Shown piece by piece: positions 32,879-41,923 of a stretch of DNA of 64,000 bases. Origin of the DNA: Niameybacter massiliensis (GTDB lineage Bacteria; Bacillota; Clostridia; Lachnospirales; Cellulosilyticaceae); NCBI RefSeq assembly GCF_001282685.1, contig NZ_LN875035.1, positions 2,732,411 to 2,796,410 on the forward strand. Direction: 5' to 3'. The position numbers and the translations under genes are program-made. Each line of letters opens with the position of its first letter. Position 1 is the first letter of the stretch. The notes below the pieces were generated by a model. The model was not told the DNA's origin and did no database searches. It saw only the letters and a program-made list of their open reading frames with translations.

Positions 32879-35275
32879 TTATTTAGCTACAATGTTAACG
32901 ATACGACCTTTAACATAGATTTCTTTTACAATTTGTTTTCCTTCAAGACGTGCTGCAGCTACTTCATGAGCTTTTGCAAGTACACTCTCTTCTGCTTCTT
33001 CTACACCAACTTTAATCTTACCAGCCATTTTACCACTTACTTGAACAGCTACTTCGATTTCATCTTCTACCATTTTAGACTCATCATATGTTGGCCACGC
33101 TTGTTTGAATACACTACCTGCTTCACCTGCTTGTTCCCATAACTCTTCACTAATGTGAGGTGTAAATGGTGCAAGTAATACAATAAGTGTTTTGATTGTT
33201 TCATGATCAATACCACCAGCTTGTTTTTGGATATCTACTAAGCTGTTTGTGTATTGCATAAATCCACTTACAACGGTATTTAAGTTGAAACTTTCCATAC
33301 GTTGTGTGATATCGTATACCATTTTGTGACGAATACGCTCCATTTCTTTTGTAGCAGGTACTTCTTTGTTTTCACTAATAAGTCTCCATACTTTATTTAA
33401 GAAACGGTATACCCCTTCAATACCTCTATCATCCCACTCACTATCAAGTTCTGGTGGTCCAATAAAGAGTTCGTACATACGAAGTGAGTCACAACCATAT
33501 TTAGAAACAAGTTCATCTGGAGAAACAACATTTCCTTTTGATTTACTCATTTTAGCACCATCTTTTGTAACCATACCTTGGTTGAAAAGACGTTTGAATG
33601 GTTCTGCAAAGTCTACTACACCAATATCATTTAAGAATTTTGTATAGAAACGTGCATAAAGTAAGTGAAGAACAGCATGTTCGATACCACCTACATACAT
33701 ATCAACAGGTAACCATTTTTTCATATCTTCTTGGCTAATAAGCTCTTTGTCATTGTGTGGGTTTGGATATCTTAAGAAGTACCAAGAAGATCCAGCCCAT
33801 TGTGGCATTGTATTTGTTTCACGTTTAGCAGGACCACCACATTTTGGACATGTTGTGTTTACCCACTCTTCAATAGCAGCAAGTGGAGATTCACCTGTAC
33901 CTGTTGGTTCATAGCTTTCTACATCTGGAAGTCTAACAGGAAGATCTTCTTCTTTAACACCAACTACGCCACAGCAGTCACAGTGTACAACTGGAATTGG
34001 CTCACCCCAGTAACGTTGACGTGAAAATACCCAGTCACGAAGTTTGTAGTTTGTTGTTTTTGTACCAATACCTTTTGATTCAAGGTAATCTGGAATTTTA
34101 ACTTTAGCCTCACTTGATTTCATACCATTAAACTCACCAGAGTTAATCATGATACCTTCTTCAGTAAAAGCTTCTTCAAGTTTTTCTTCTTCACCAGTTT
34201 TTGAAATAACTTGGATAATTGGAAGTTCAAACTTAGTTGCAAATGCAAAGTCACGTTCATCATGTGCTGGTACACACATAATAGCACCTGTACCATAGTC
34301 TGCAAGTACATAGTCTGAAATCCAAATTGGAAGACGATTTCCGTTAAGTGGATTAATCGCATATTTACCTAAGAACACACCTGTTTTTTCTTTGTCAGCC
34401 ATACGGTCAACTGATGATTTAGTAGATGCATCAAATACATATTTCTCAACAGCTTCTTTTTGACTTTCATCTGCAAGTTCAAGTACATCTGCATGTTCTG
34501 GAGCAAGTACCATAAAACTTGCCCCATAAAGTGTATCTGGGCGTGTTGTGAAAACTTTAAGACTCTTATCAGTTCCTTCTACATTAAAGTCGATCTCAGC
34601 ACCATAGCTTTTACCGATCCAGTCAGCTTGCATTTTCTTAACTTTTTCTGGCCACTCTAAACCATCTAAGTCGTTAAGAAGTCTTTCTGCATAAGCTGTG
34701 ATTTTAAGCATCCATTGACGAAGGTTTTTCTTTGTCACTGTGCTACCACAACGTTCACATCCACCATCTTTAACTTCTTCGTTTGCAAGACCTGTTTTAC
34801 ATGATGGACACCAGTTAATTGGCATTTCTTTTTCATAAGCTAAGCCATTTTCAAACATTTTAAGGAAGATCCATTGTGTCCATTTGTAGTAGTTAGGATC
34901 TGTTGTATTAACTTCTTTATCCCAGTCATAAACTGCACTGATTTCTTGAAGCTGACGTTTGAAGTTTGCAACATTTTCTGCTGTAGCAGTTGCTGGATGT
35001 ACTTTCTTTTGGATTGCATAGTTTTCAGCTGGAAGACCGAAGGCATCCCACCCCATTGGATGAAGGACATGGTATCCATGAAGGATTTGATAACGACTCC
35101 AAACATCTGATAAAACATATCCTCTCCAGTGACCTACATGAAGACCATTACCTGATGGATATGGGAACATATCTAAACAGTAGTAATGTTTTTTGTCTTC
35201 AGTATCTTCATTAATTGGGCTTTCTTCCCATCTTTTTCTCCACTTTTGTTCAACTTCTTGTGGGTTGTATTGCAT
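32879..35275 (-). CDS. leuS: Leucyl-tRNA synthetase
   Basis: This 798-residue class I synthetase charges tRNA-Leu. The HIGH-type motif is HVGHWRGY near residue 47. A zinc-type Cys cluster (CPSC and CERC) precedes the CP1 editing domain at about 220-420, and KMSKS appears as AKMSKSKGN near 575. The C-terminal anticodon-binding and tail domains are complete. Expression is controlled by a T-box leader upstream. The ATG has an AAAGGAGGAATC ribosome site. Confidence 0.98.
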   Translation of the reverse strand: MQYNPQEVEQKWRKRWEESPINEDTEDKKHYYCLDMFPYPSGNGLHVGHWRGYVLSDVWSRYQILHGYHVLHPMGWDAFGLPAENYAIQKKVHPATATAENVANFKRQLQEISAVYDWDKEVNTTDPNYYKWTQWIFLKMFENGLAYEKEMPINWCPSCKTGLANEEVKDGGCERCGSTVTKKNLRQWMLKITAYAERLLNDLDGLEWPEKVKKMQADWIGKSYGAEIDFNVEGTDKSLKVFTTRPDTLYGASFMVLAPEHADVLELADESQKEAVEKYVFDASTKSSVDRMADKEKTGVFLGKYAINPLNGNRLPIWISDYVLADYGTGAIMCVPAHDERDFAFATKFELPIIQVISKTGEEEKLEEAFTEEGIMINSGEFNGMKSSEAKVKIPDYLESKGIGTKTTNYKLRDWVFSRQRYWGEPIPVVHCDCCGVVGVKEEDLPVRLPDVESYEPTGTGESPLAAIEEWVNTTCPKCGGPAKRETNTMPQWAGSSWYFLRYPNPHNDKELISQEDMKKWLPVDMYVGGIEHAVLHLLYARFYTKFLNDIGVVDFAEPFKRLFNQGMVTKDGAKMSKSKGNVVSPDELVSKYGCDSLRMYELFIGPPELDSEWDDRGIEGVYRFLNKVWRLISENKEVPATKEMERIRHKMVYDITQRMESFNLNTVVSGFMQYTNSLVDIQKQAGGIDHETIKTLIVLLAPFTPHISEELWEQAGEAGSVFKQAWPTYDESKMVEDEIEVAVQVSGKMAGKIKVGVEEAEESVLAKAHEVAAARLEGKQIVKEIYVKGRIVNIVAK

Positions 35276-35357
35276 GATGATTCCTCCTTTATAGTTAACT
35301 TAAGATATTTTGTTTATAGTATTAACTGGAATGATGAAATAATTTCCATATTAATAT

Positions 35358-35620
35358 AAAAAAGCCCTTCATCTCTATTCTTTTATAGAGACGAAAGGCA
35401 TTATTTCGCGGTACCACTCTAATTCAACCTACACGGTTGCACTTGTATCTTCTATAACGGGAAGTCCCGCTTAATCTACTCTAGTTCAATCAAGATGCTC
35501 CACGACGAGTTCATACACTTTCTTGCTATTTCTCACCACCCAATAGCTCTCTGAAAAGGAAGTTGGTACTACTACTTCGTTTCTTCACATTACACAAATA
35601 TTCATATTTCTTTATATTAT
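35358..35620 (-). promoter_or_regulatory. T-box leader of leuS
   Basis: On the minus strand the T-box motif AGAGTGGTACCGCG (35407-35420) is followed by a terminator stem (about 35361-35400) and a T run. Upstream lies a structured stem I region. The triplet CTC at 35507-35509, in the sequence GAACTCGTC, is the likely Leu specifier. Uncharged tRNA-Leu should stabilise the antiterminator and allow leuS transcription. The T-box call is firm and the specifier is inferred. Confidence 0.92.
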
Positions 35621-35675
35621 GTCGAAGTAATTTTATCATATCATTTATGCAAAATCAACGTCTTTAGGAAATTAT

Positions 35676-36365
35676 TTATAATTCTTCAATATACTCTACT
35701 TCTGAAATAAGAGCCAACGTCTCAATTAGATTTAAGTGGGTGCAATGCCTAAAAGGTTTTAATGTAATAAAAAGTCCTATTTTTTCCAACCCCTCTAGTC
35801 TACACTTAGTAATTTCCAAAGATATTATTTGAATCTTTTCTTCCTTTAAGCTTTCTAATACTCCTTTTAGATCTTGAATACTAGCAATCTCTATATAAAA
35901 CTCTGCTTCTTTTGCTTTGTCAATTAATTTCCTATCTAGTTTATGCAGAACAGTCATACCTCCTAAAATAAATAAGCATCCTATAACTGCTCCTTCGTAA
36001 AAGCCTATACCTATAGCTAATCCCATACAGGCAGATGCCCATAATCCTGCTGCTGTTGTTAAACCTTTCACCTGTTGTTTACCTGTTACTAATATGGTTC
36101 CTGCACCTAAAAAACCTATTCCACTAATAACTTGTGCGCCTAATCTTGTTGGATCACCATCCATCCCTAATATTTGTACAATATATTGATTGGTAATCAT
36201 CGCAAGACTGGCTCCAATGCACACTAATATATGTGTTCTTAGCCCTGCTGGCCGTTTCTTTCTTCCTCTTTCAAATCCAATAATCCCCCCAAAAAGTGTG
36301 GCGAGACTTAATCTAAGGATAATAGATACTGTATTAATTTCTCTTAAATACTCAATAAGCTCCAT
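35676..36365 (-). CDS. MgtC/SapB family membrane protein
   Basis: The 229-residue product has the MgtC N-terminal domain with about five membrane segments and the conserved GGIIGFERGRKKRPAGLRTH near residue 27. IGFLGAGTI and GLTTAAGLWASACMG follow. The cytoplasmic C-terminal domain (about 145-229) is ACT-like. I preferred the ATG at 36365, behind GAGGTGGG, to an upstream start. MgtC proteins are linked to magnesium limitation and to control of ATP synthase in pathogens; the family is broad and the role here is not known. Confidence 0.88.
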   Translation of the reverse strand: MELIEYLREINTVSIILRLSLATLFGGIIGFERGRKKRPAGLRTHILVCIGASLAMITNQYIVQILGMDGDPTRLGAQVISGIGFLGAGTILVTGKQQVKGLTTAAGLWASACMGLAIGIGFYEGAVIGCLFILGGMTVLHKLDRKLIDKAKEAEFYIEIASIQDLKGVLESLKEEKIQIISLEITKCRLEGLEKIGLFITLKPFRHCTHLNLIETLALISEVEYIEEL

Positions 36366-36590
36366 GGTCCCACCTCTTTTTCTCTCTAGAATTTGTTTTA
36401 TCAAACGGCTAACCGCCCTATTATTCCATTTTAAAAAATAATGTATAAATAGCTGGTCTCCACTAGATATTTTGGGTATGTTCTAGGTATATGCCAAGAC
36501 TATAAGAAAGGTGACATTTAGTTTTAAGTGATATATACTTAAGCTATAATCATATACTTGTTTTAATCAAACTATTTAGGGAGGAATCTT

Positions 36591-37019
36591 ATGAATTGCC
36601 CAATCTGTCATACTGAACTACATGGGGAAAACTTTTGCCCAAAGTGCGGTCAAGCAATTACTTATGATGGTATTAAAATGAACTATCAAACTCAAGCTGG
36701 GATACCTGTAGAAATTAAAAAATGGAACTGGGGTGCTTTTATCTTCAATATATGGTGGGGCGTTGGCAATAAAACCTATCTACCTCTTTTATGTCTTATT
36801 CCTTACTTTAACTTTATTTGGATGTTTGTTTGTGGATTTAAAGGGAATGAGTGGGCTTGGAAAAGTAATAACTATCAACATGAAGATCTTCAAAAGTTCT
36901 TAACAATCCAAAAAACCTGGAATCGTGGTGGTATTGCTAAATTTATCTTTTCTCTTGTAATGGGTGTATTTGGCGTAATCCTTTATACTGCACTCTTTTC
37001 TATGTTACTTTATTGGTAA
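36591..37019 (+). CDS. Zinc-ribbon membrane protein, copy 1
   Basis: The 142-residue product has an N-terminal zinc ribbon (CPIC-x10-CPKCG). A conserved block KKWNWGAFIFNIWWGVGN with membrane segments follows (about 48-85 and 115-140), and KGNEWAWKS lies in between. The same block occurs in the next gene. AGGGAGG precedes the ATG. Such zinc-ribbon proteins are common in Firmicutes without known function. Confidence 0.7.
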   Translation: MNCPICHTELHGENFCPKCGQAITYDGIKMNYQTQAGIPVEIKKWNWGAFIFNIWWGVGNKTYLPLLCLIPYFNFIWMFVCGFKGNEWAWKSNNYQHEDLQKFLTIQKTWNRGGIAKFIFSLVMGVFGVILYTALFSMLLYW

Positions 37020-37046
37020 AATTTAATTTAAAAGGAGATTATATCT

Positions 37047-37565
37047 ATGAACTGTCCAAAATGTAATGCCCCTCTTGAAGGGAATGAAGCCTTTTGCCCT
37101 TCTTGTGGTGTTTTCATTTCACAAGAAGCTCCTATGGTACCTACAATCAATGTAGAACCTTCTTCTGATAGTACATATAACTATACAGATACTGCTCCAA
37201 ATATGCATGTTCAAGCTACATACTCACATCAACCTGGTACTGTGCCAGCTGAAATTAAAAAATGGAATTGGGGTGCCTTTTTCTTTAACATCATGTGGGG
37301 AATTGGTAACTATAGCTATTTACCACTACTTTGTCTTATACCTATATTTAATATTGTTTGGATTTTTGTATGTGGTGCTAAAGGCAATGAGTGGGCTTGG
37401 AAAAGTGGAAAATTTAATAATGTTGAAGACTTTTTAGCAACTCAAGCTACATGGAATCGTGCTGGATTTGTTGCTTTTATTGTAGGCATTATTTTCTTCG
37501 TACTTTATATTCTTGTTCTCATTAGCATTTTTGCCGTTGGTGCATCTTCTTATTTATATTACTAA
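37047..37565 (+). CDS. Zinc-ribbon membrane protein, copy 2
   Basis: The 172-residue paralogue of the preceding gene lies 27 bases downstream. It has a CPKC-x10-CPSCG ribbon, a longer Ser/Thr/Pro linker (about 28-65), and the same KKWNWGAFFFNIMWGIGN block, KGNEWAWKS and TWNR. The last segment (about 135-170) is hydrophobic. AAAGGAGA is the ribosome site. The membrane block is conserved and the linker is not, which shows where selection acts. Confidence 0.7.
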   Translation: MNCPKCNAPLEGNEAFCPSCGVFISQEAPMVPTINVEPSSDSTYNYTDTAPNMHVQATYSHQPGTVPAEIKKWNWGAFFFNIMWGIGNYSYLPLLCLIPIFNIVWIFVCGAKGNEWAWKSGKFNNVEDFLATQATWNRAGFVAFIVGIIFFVLYILVLISIFAVGASSYLYY

Positions 37566-37606
37566 ATTCTATTGTCGTACAATCACTTTATATGATTATA
37601 TAACTA

Positions 37607-37651
37607 AAGCCCCTATATAATTAGATTAATACTCTAATTATATAGGGGCTT
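37607..37651. terminator. Long hairpin between converging genes
   Basis: A perfect 19-bp stem (37607-37625 with 37633-37651) has a 7-base loop. T runs are weak on both sides, so termination efficiency is uncertain. Confidence 0.6.
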
Positions 37652-37693
37652 CACCTTTATTAAATCCACTTATCTATTTACATGACAGATATT

Positions 37694-39724
37694 CTATGCC
37701 ATTTCTTTTCTTGCTTCAATCACTTTATCTTGAACATCTTGTGGTGCTTCCTCATAACGTTCAAAGTTGTATTCTACAACACCGCGTCCCTGTGTTATAG
37801 AACGAAGGTCTGTAGCATAACGATAAATTTCTGACATAGGTACTTCAGCAACAATGATTTGCTTCTTACCTTTAAGTTCCATTCCAATTAGGCGTCCACG
37901 ACGCTTTTTCATATCTCCCATAATATCACCAGTGTATTCTTCTGGCACACAAATTTCAACGTGTGCAATAGGTTCAAGAATAGTTGGTTTCGCCTTTACT
38001 ACACCTTCTTTAAAAGCAATAGTTGTTGCCATTTTAAAGGCCATTTCTGAAGAATCAACTGGATGATAAGAACCATCTAATAACACAGCTTTTAGCCCCA
38101 CTACAGGATATCCTGCAAGTACACCTCTATGAATACATTCTTCTAAACCTTTTTCTACAGCTGGGAAGTATTGTTTGGGAACTGCTCCACCAAAGACCTT
38201 TTCTTCAAAGATATAAGGCATCTCTAAATCACCTGATGGTTCAAACTCCATAACCACATCTCCATATTGGCCGTGGCCACCTGATTGTTTCTTATGCTTA
38301 CCACGTACTTGCATTTTCCCTTTAATTGTTTCACGATAACGTGTTGTTGGCCTTTCAAGCTTAACAGCTACTTTGAATTTGTCTGCTAGCATACTTACAA
38401 TGACATCAAGCTGTTGCTCGCCAATACCATGAATAACTGTTTCATGTGTTTCTTTATCATACTCTGTATAGAAAGTCTTATCTTCTGCCATAAGTTTAGC
38501 AAGAGATGTAGACATCTTTTCTTCATCACCTTTTCCAAGAGGGAAGATTGCCATTTTTACATAAGGTTTATCAAATTCTATAGGTTCATATTCTAAATTT
38601 GCATCTTTATCACACAAAGTATCATTTGTGCTTACATCTTTAAGTTTAGCAACAGCTCCAATATCACCTGCATTTAAAGTCTCAACCTCTGTTTGTTCTT
38701 TACCTTGTAGAACATAAATATGAACAAATTTCTCTGTGTCACCTGTACGCACATTGAGTAAGCTGTCATCTCGACTAATCTTACCACTTCTTACTTTAAA
38801 TAAGGAGAATTTACCAATGAATGGGTCTACCATTGTCTTAAACACAAAGATGCCTGCTTTACCATCAATATCACATGCATGGATCGCTTCATCTGGAGAA
38901 GGAAAACAACGAATAATATTATCCATTAACGTACGAATACCTGCACGATCTACAGAGTTACCACATAATACAGGTACAATATCACCATTTGCTACACCCA
39001 CTTTAAGGGCTTTTTCTATCTCACTAATTGTAATCTCTTCTTCAGCAAAATATTTTTCCATAAGCATTTCATCTGTCTCAGCAACAGCCTCAAGAATCAT
39101 TGTACGTACAAGGTGAAGTTCATCCTCATAGCCTTCTGGAATAGGACATTCAACAACCCTATCACCTTCAAATCTTCTTGCTACCATTTTTACTGCATGA
39201 ATATACCCAATATACTTTTCACCATCATACCAAGGTACTTGCATAGGTGCTACACTAGGACCAAATTTGGCTTTGCAATTTTCTAAAATGGCTTCATAGT
39301 TTACATTGGGTGCATCCATTTCTGTAATATAAAGCATACGTGGTAACTTCATTGTCTCACAAGCTTCCCATGCTTTCTCTGTCCCAACTTCAACACCACT
39401 TGATGCTTTCATAACAATAACTGCTGCATCTGAAACACTTAAGGCCTCTTTTACATTTCCTACAAAATCAAAATATCCTGGTGTATCTAATACATTTATC
39501 TTGTGCTCTTTCCATTCTACAGGAATAAGAGATGTACGAATCGAAATCTTACGTTTGACTTCTTCTGGATCAAAATCACTAGATGTTGTTCCATTCTCTA
39601 CCTTCCCATATCTATTTTTGCCTCCTGCTGTATATAGCATACCTTCTGCGAGTGTAGTCTTGCCGCATCCTCCGTGTCCCAATAGCGCAATGTTACGAAT
39701 ATTTTTTGTTTCATAGACATTCAT
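37694..39724 (-). CDS. EF-G paralogue (translation GTPase)
   Basis: This 676-residue protein has the five-domain EF-G layout. G1 is GHGGCGKTT and G3 is VLDTPGY. The G4 position reads TEMD in LPRMLYITEMDAP instead of the usual NKMD. The C-terminal domains IV-V are present (RGKHKKQSGGHGQYGDVV, IEARKE). The window holds no rpsL, rpsG or tuf, so this is the stand-alone EF-G-like paralogue common in Clostridia, not the main fusA. I chose the ATG at 39724, seven bases behind AGGAGG. A start two codons earlier is too close to that site. Confidence 0.85.
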   Translation of the reverse strand: MNVYETKNIRNIALLGHGGCGKTTLAEGMLYTAGGKNRYGKVENGTTSSDFDPEEVKRKISIRTSLIPVEWKEHKINVLDTPGYFDFVGNVKEALSVSDAAVIVMKASSGVEVGTEKAWEACETMKLPRMLYITEMDAPNVNYEAILENCKAKFGPSVAPMQVPWYDGEKYIGYIHAVKMVARRFEGDRVVECPIPEGYEDELHLVRTMILEAVAETDEMLMEKYFAEEEITISEIEKALKVGVANGDIVPVLCGNSVDRAGIRTLMDNIIRCFPSPDEAIHACDIDGKAGIFVFKTMVDPFIGKFSLFKVRSGKISRDDSLLNVRTGDTEKFVHIYVLQGKEQTEVETLNAGDIGAVAKLKDVSTNDTLCDKDANLEYEPIEFDKPYVKMAIFPLGKGDEEKMSTSLAKLMAEDKTFYTEYDKETHETVIHGIGEQQLDVIVSMLADKFKVAVKLERPTTRYRETIKGKMQVRGKHKKQSGGHGQYGDVVMEFEPSGDLEMPYIFEEKVFGGAVPKQYFPAVEKGLEECIHRGVLAGYPVVGLKAVLLDGSYHPVDSSEMAFKMATTIAFKEGVVKAKPTILEPIAHVEICVPEEYTGDIMGDMKKRRGRLIGMELKGKKQIIVAEVPMSEIYRYATDLRSITQGRGVVEYNFERYEEAPQDVQDKVIEARKEMA

Positions 39725-40001
39725 AGACATACCTCCTATAGAATTAGATTAAGCATATTCCCTTATAATATATGTTCTACAAAGTACATAAAAATCCTTC
39801 TATATTTTTTAAATTTTTATGAAATATATATTATAAAAGTTGTCCTTTCAAATTATATGAAAGAAAATGTGAAAAAATACCTATTCCTAGTATGGTTGAA
39901 TAGGTGTAAAAGTATACAAAATAAATTTCTTATCTTAAACATCATATTATAAATATTAAACCTCCCCCCTATACATAAAATCAAAGTATTTATTTTCTCA
40001 T

Positions 40002-40039
40002 AAAAAAACTCCTCCAAGATATCTCGGAGGAGTTTTTTT
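40002..40039 (-). terminator. glyA terminator
   Basis: The arms AAAAAACTCCTCC and GGAGGAGTTTTTT flank a 10-base loop, with the stop codon at the edge. Confidence 0.9.
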
Positions 40040-41279
40040 ATTCTCTATAAAGTGGATACTTTGCTAATAGTGTATGAACACGTTCTTGACATACACTACG
40101 ATTTGCTTCAAAGTCTGAAATTGCAAGATACATAATTTCTGCTATTTCTTTCATATCTTCTTCTTTCATACCACGACTTGTTACAGCCGGTGTACCAAGA
40201 CGAATACCACTTGTAACAAATGGACTTTCTGGATCAAATGGAATCGTATTTTTGTTACATGTAATACCAATCTCATCTAATAAATGTTCTGCATTTTTTC
40301 CTGTTACATGCATATTACGAAGGTCTACATTCATCAAATGATTTTCTGTATCTCCTGATACAATTGTAAAACCTTTCTCTTTAAGAGCTGCACAAAGTGC
40401 TTTTGCATTATCTAAGATTTGTTGCTGATAGGTTACAAACTCTTTGGTTAATGCTTCTTTAAAACATACTGCTTTAGCTGCAATAACATGCATAAGTGGT
40501 CCACCTTGAATACCTGGGAAAATAGCTTTATCAATTGCTTTAGCATGCTGTTCTTTACATAGGATCATACCACCACGTGGTCCTCTTAAAGTTTTATGCG
40601 TCGTTGTTGTTACAAAATCTGCATAAGGTACTGGAGATGGATGAAGATCTGCTGCAATTAATCCTGCAATATGTGCCATATCTACCATTAAATATGCGCC
40701 TACTTCATCTGCAATCTCACGGAACTTTTTAAAATCAATAATACGACCATATGCACTTGCCCCTGCAATAATCATTTTAGGGCGTGATTCTAGCGCTTTT
40801 TCTCTTACAATATCATAATTGATCAAACCTGTTTCTTTGTCTACTTCATAAGATACAATGTTATAATGTTTGCCTGAAATATTAACTGGGCTACCATGAG
40901 TTAAATGACCACCATGGCTTAAATTCATCCCCATTACTGTATCTCCTGGTTTAAGTACAGCAAAGAATACTGCTTGATTAGCTTGTGATCCTGAATTGGG
41001 TTGAACATTTGCGTGGTCTGCTCCAAAAAGTTGCTTTGCACGTTCTCTTGCTAAGTCTTCTACTTGATCTACTACTTCACATCCACCGTAGTAACGCTTA
41101 CCTGGATAACCTTCAGCATATTTATTTGTTAAAGTACTTCCCATAGCTGCCATTACTGCTTCACTTACAAAATTCTCTGAGGCAATCAACTCAATTTTAC
41201 TTTGTTGTCTTTTTGTTTCTTGTTCTATTAAAGCTGCAATTTCTGGGTCTACTTTTTTAACTTCATTTATTGAATACAT
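40038..41279 (-). CDS. glyA: Serine hydroxymethyltransferase
   Basis: This 413-residue PLP enzyme makes glycine and methylene-tetrahydrofolate from serine. The PLP-lysine lies in [13 protein letters not shown], and [23 protein letters not shown] and DMAHIAGL are also typical. The ATG at 41279 has AGGTG at six bases. A GTG three codons upstream has no ribosome site. No riboswitch is evident in the short gap to iorB. Confidence 0.97.
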   Translation of the reverse strand: MYSINEVKKVDPEIAALIEQETKRQQSKIELIASENFVSEAVMAAMGSTLTNKYAEGYPGKRYYGGCEVVDQVEDLARERAKQLFGADHANVQPNSGSQANQAVFFAVLKPGDTVMGMNLSHGGHLTHGSPVNISGKHYNIVSYEVDKETGLINYDIVREKALESRPKMIIAGASAYGRIIDFKKFREIADEVGAYLMVDMAHIAGLIAADLHPSPVPYADFVTTTTHKTLRGPRGGMILCKEQHAKAIDKAIFPGIQGGPLMHVIAAKAVCFKEALTKEFVTYQQQILDNAKALCAALKEKGFTIVSGDTENHLMNVDLRNMHVTGKNAEHLLDEIGITCNKNTIPFDPESPFVTSGIRLGTPAVTSRGMKEEDMKEIAEIMYLAISDFEANRSVCQERVHTLLAKYPLYRE

Positions 41280-41340
41280 TTTTAACACCTGCTTTCTATT
41301 TTTATCTTACAAGATAACCATCATTATGTACAGATAATTA

Positions 41341-41922
41341 TTATCTGTTAAGATAAGCTTCATATCCCTTTTTAAGAGCTACTTTATTCATCTCTACTGT
41401 ATGTTTAGGAACTGTAACTTCTACAATTTCTTCCCATTCTTCTAGACTATCCCCAATATATGCTGCATATGCACCGATCATAATCATATTTACTACTTTG
41501 ACATTACCGATTTCTTTCGCAATCGCTAATGCATCTATTAAGCATGCATCCTTATTAATTTCTTTAATTGTTGATTCTATATCCTCCGGATACTTAGCTT
41601 GCCCCATCACGACTGGCATGGGATCAATGCGTTGAGTATTTGCAATAATAATGCCATCTTTTTTAAGATAGTGACTGTATCTAAGCGCTTCTAATTTTTC
41701 GAAAGCAAATATAATATCAGCTTCTCCTACTTCTACAAGTGGAGAGTATACTTTATCACCATATTTTACTTGCATCACTACACTCCCACCACGTTGTGCC
41801 ATACCATGCACTTCTGACATTTTTACATCTTGCCCTTTGCTTAAAGCGTAGTTACCTATAATGCGTCCTGTAAGCAATGTACCTTGACCGCCTACGCCTA
41901 CAATAAGTATATTTTTAGTCAT
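41341..41922 (-). CDS. iorB: Indolepyruvate ferredoxin oxidoreductase, beta subunit
   Basis: This 193-residue gamma-type domain starts with GVGGQGTLLTGRIIG. The subunit pairs with IorA to oxidise aryl pyruvates from aromatic amino acid transamination to aryl-acetyl-CoA, reducing ferredoxin. MAQRGGSVVMQVKYG is a conserved family segment. It starts one base after the iorA stop, so translation is coupled. Confidence 0.93.
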   Translation of the reverse strand: MTKNILIVGVGGQGTLLTGRIIGNYALSKGQDVKMSEVHGMAQRGGSVVMQVKYGDKVYSPLVEVGEADIIFAFEKLEALRYSHYLKKDGIIIANTQRIDPMPVVMGQAKYPEDIESTIKEINKDACLIDALAIAKEIGNVKVVNMIMIGAYAAYIGDSLEEWEEIVEVTVPKHTVEMNKVALKKGYEAYLNR

Positions 41923-41923
41923 C

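Noticed and set aside
40038-41340. Glycine riboswitch or other aptamer before glyA
   Set aside because: Only about 60 bases separate iorB and glyA, too short for such an element.
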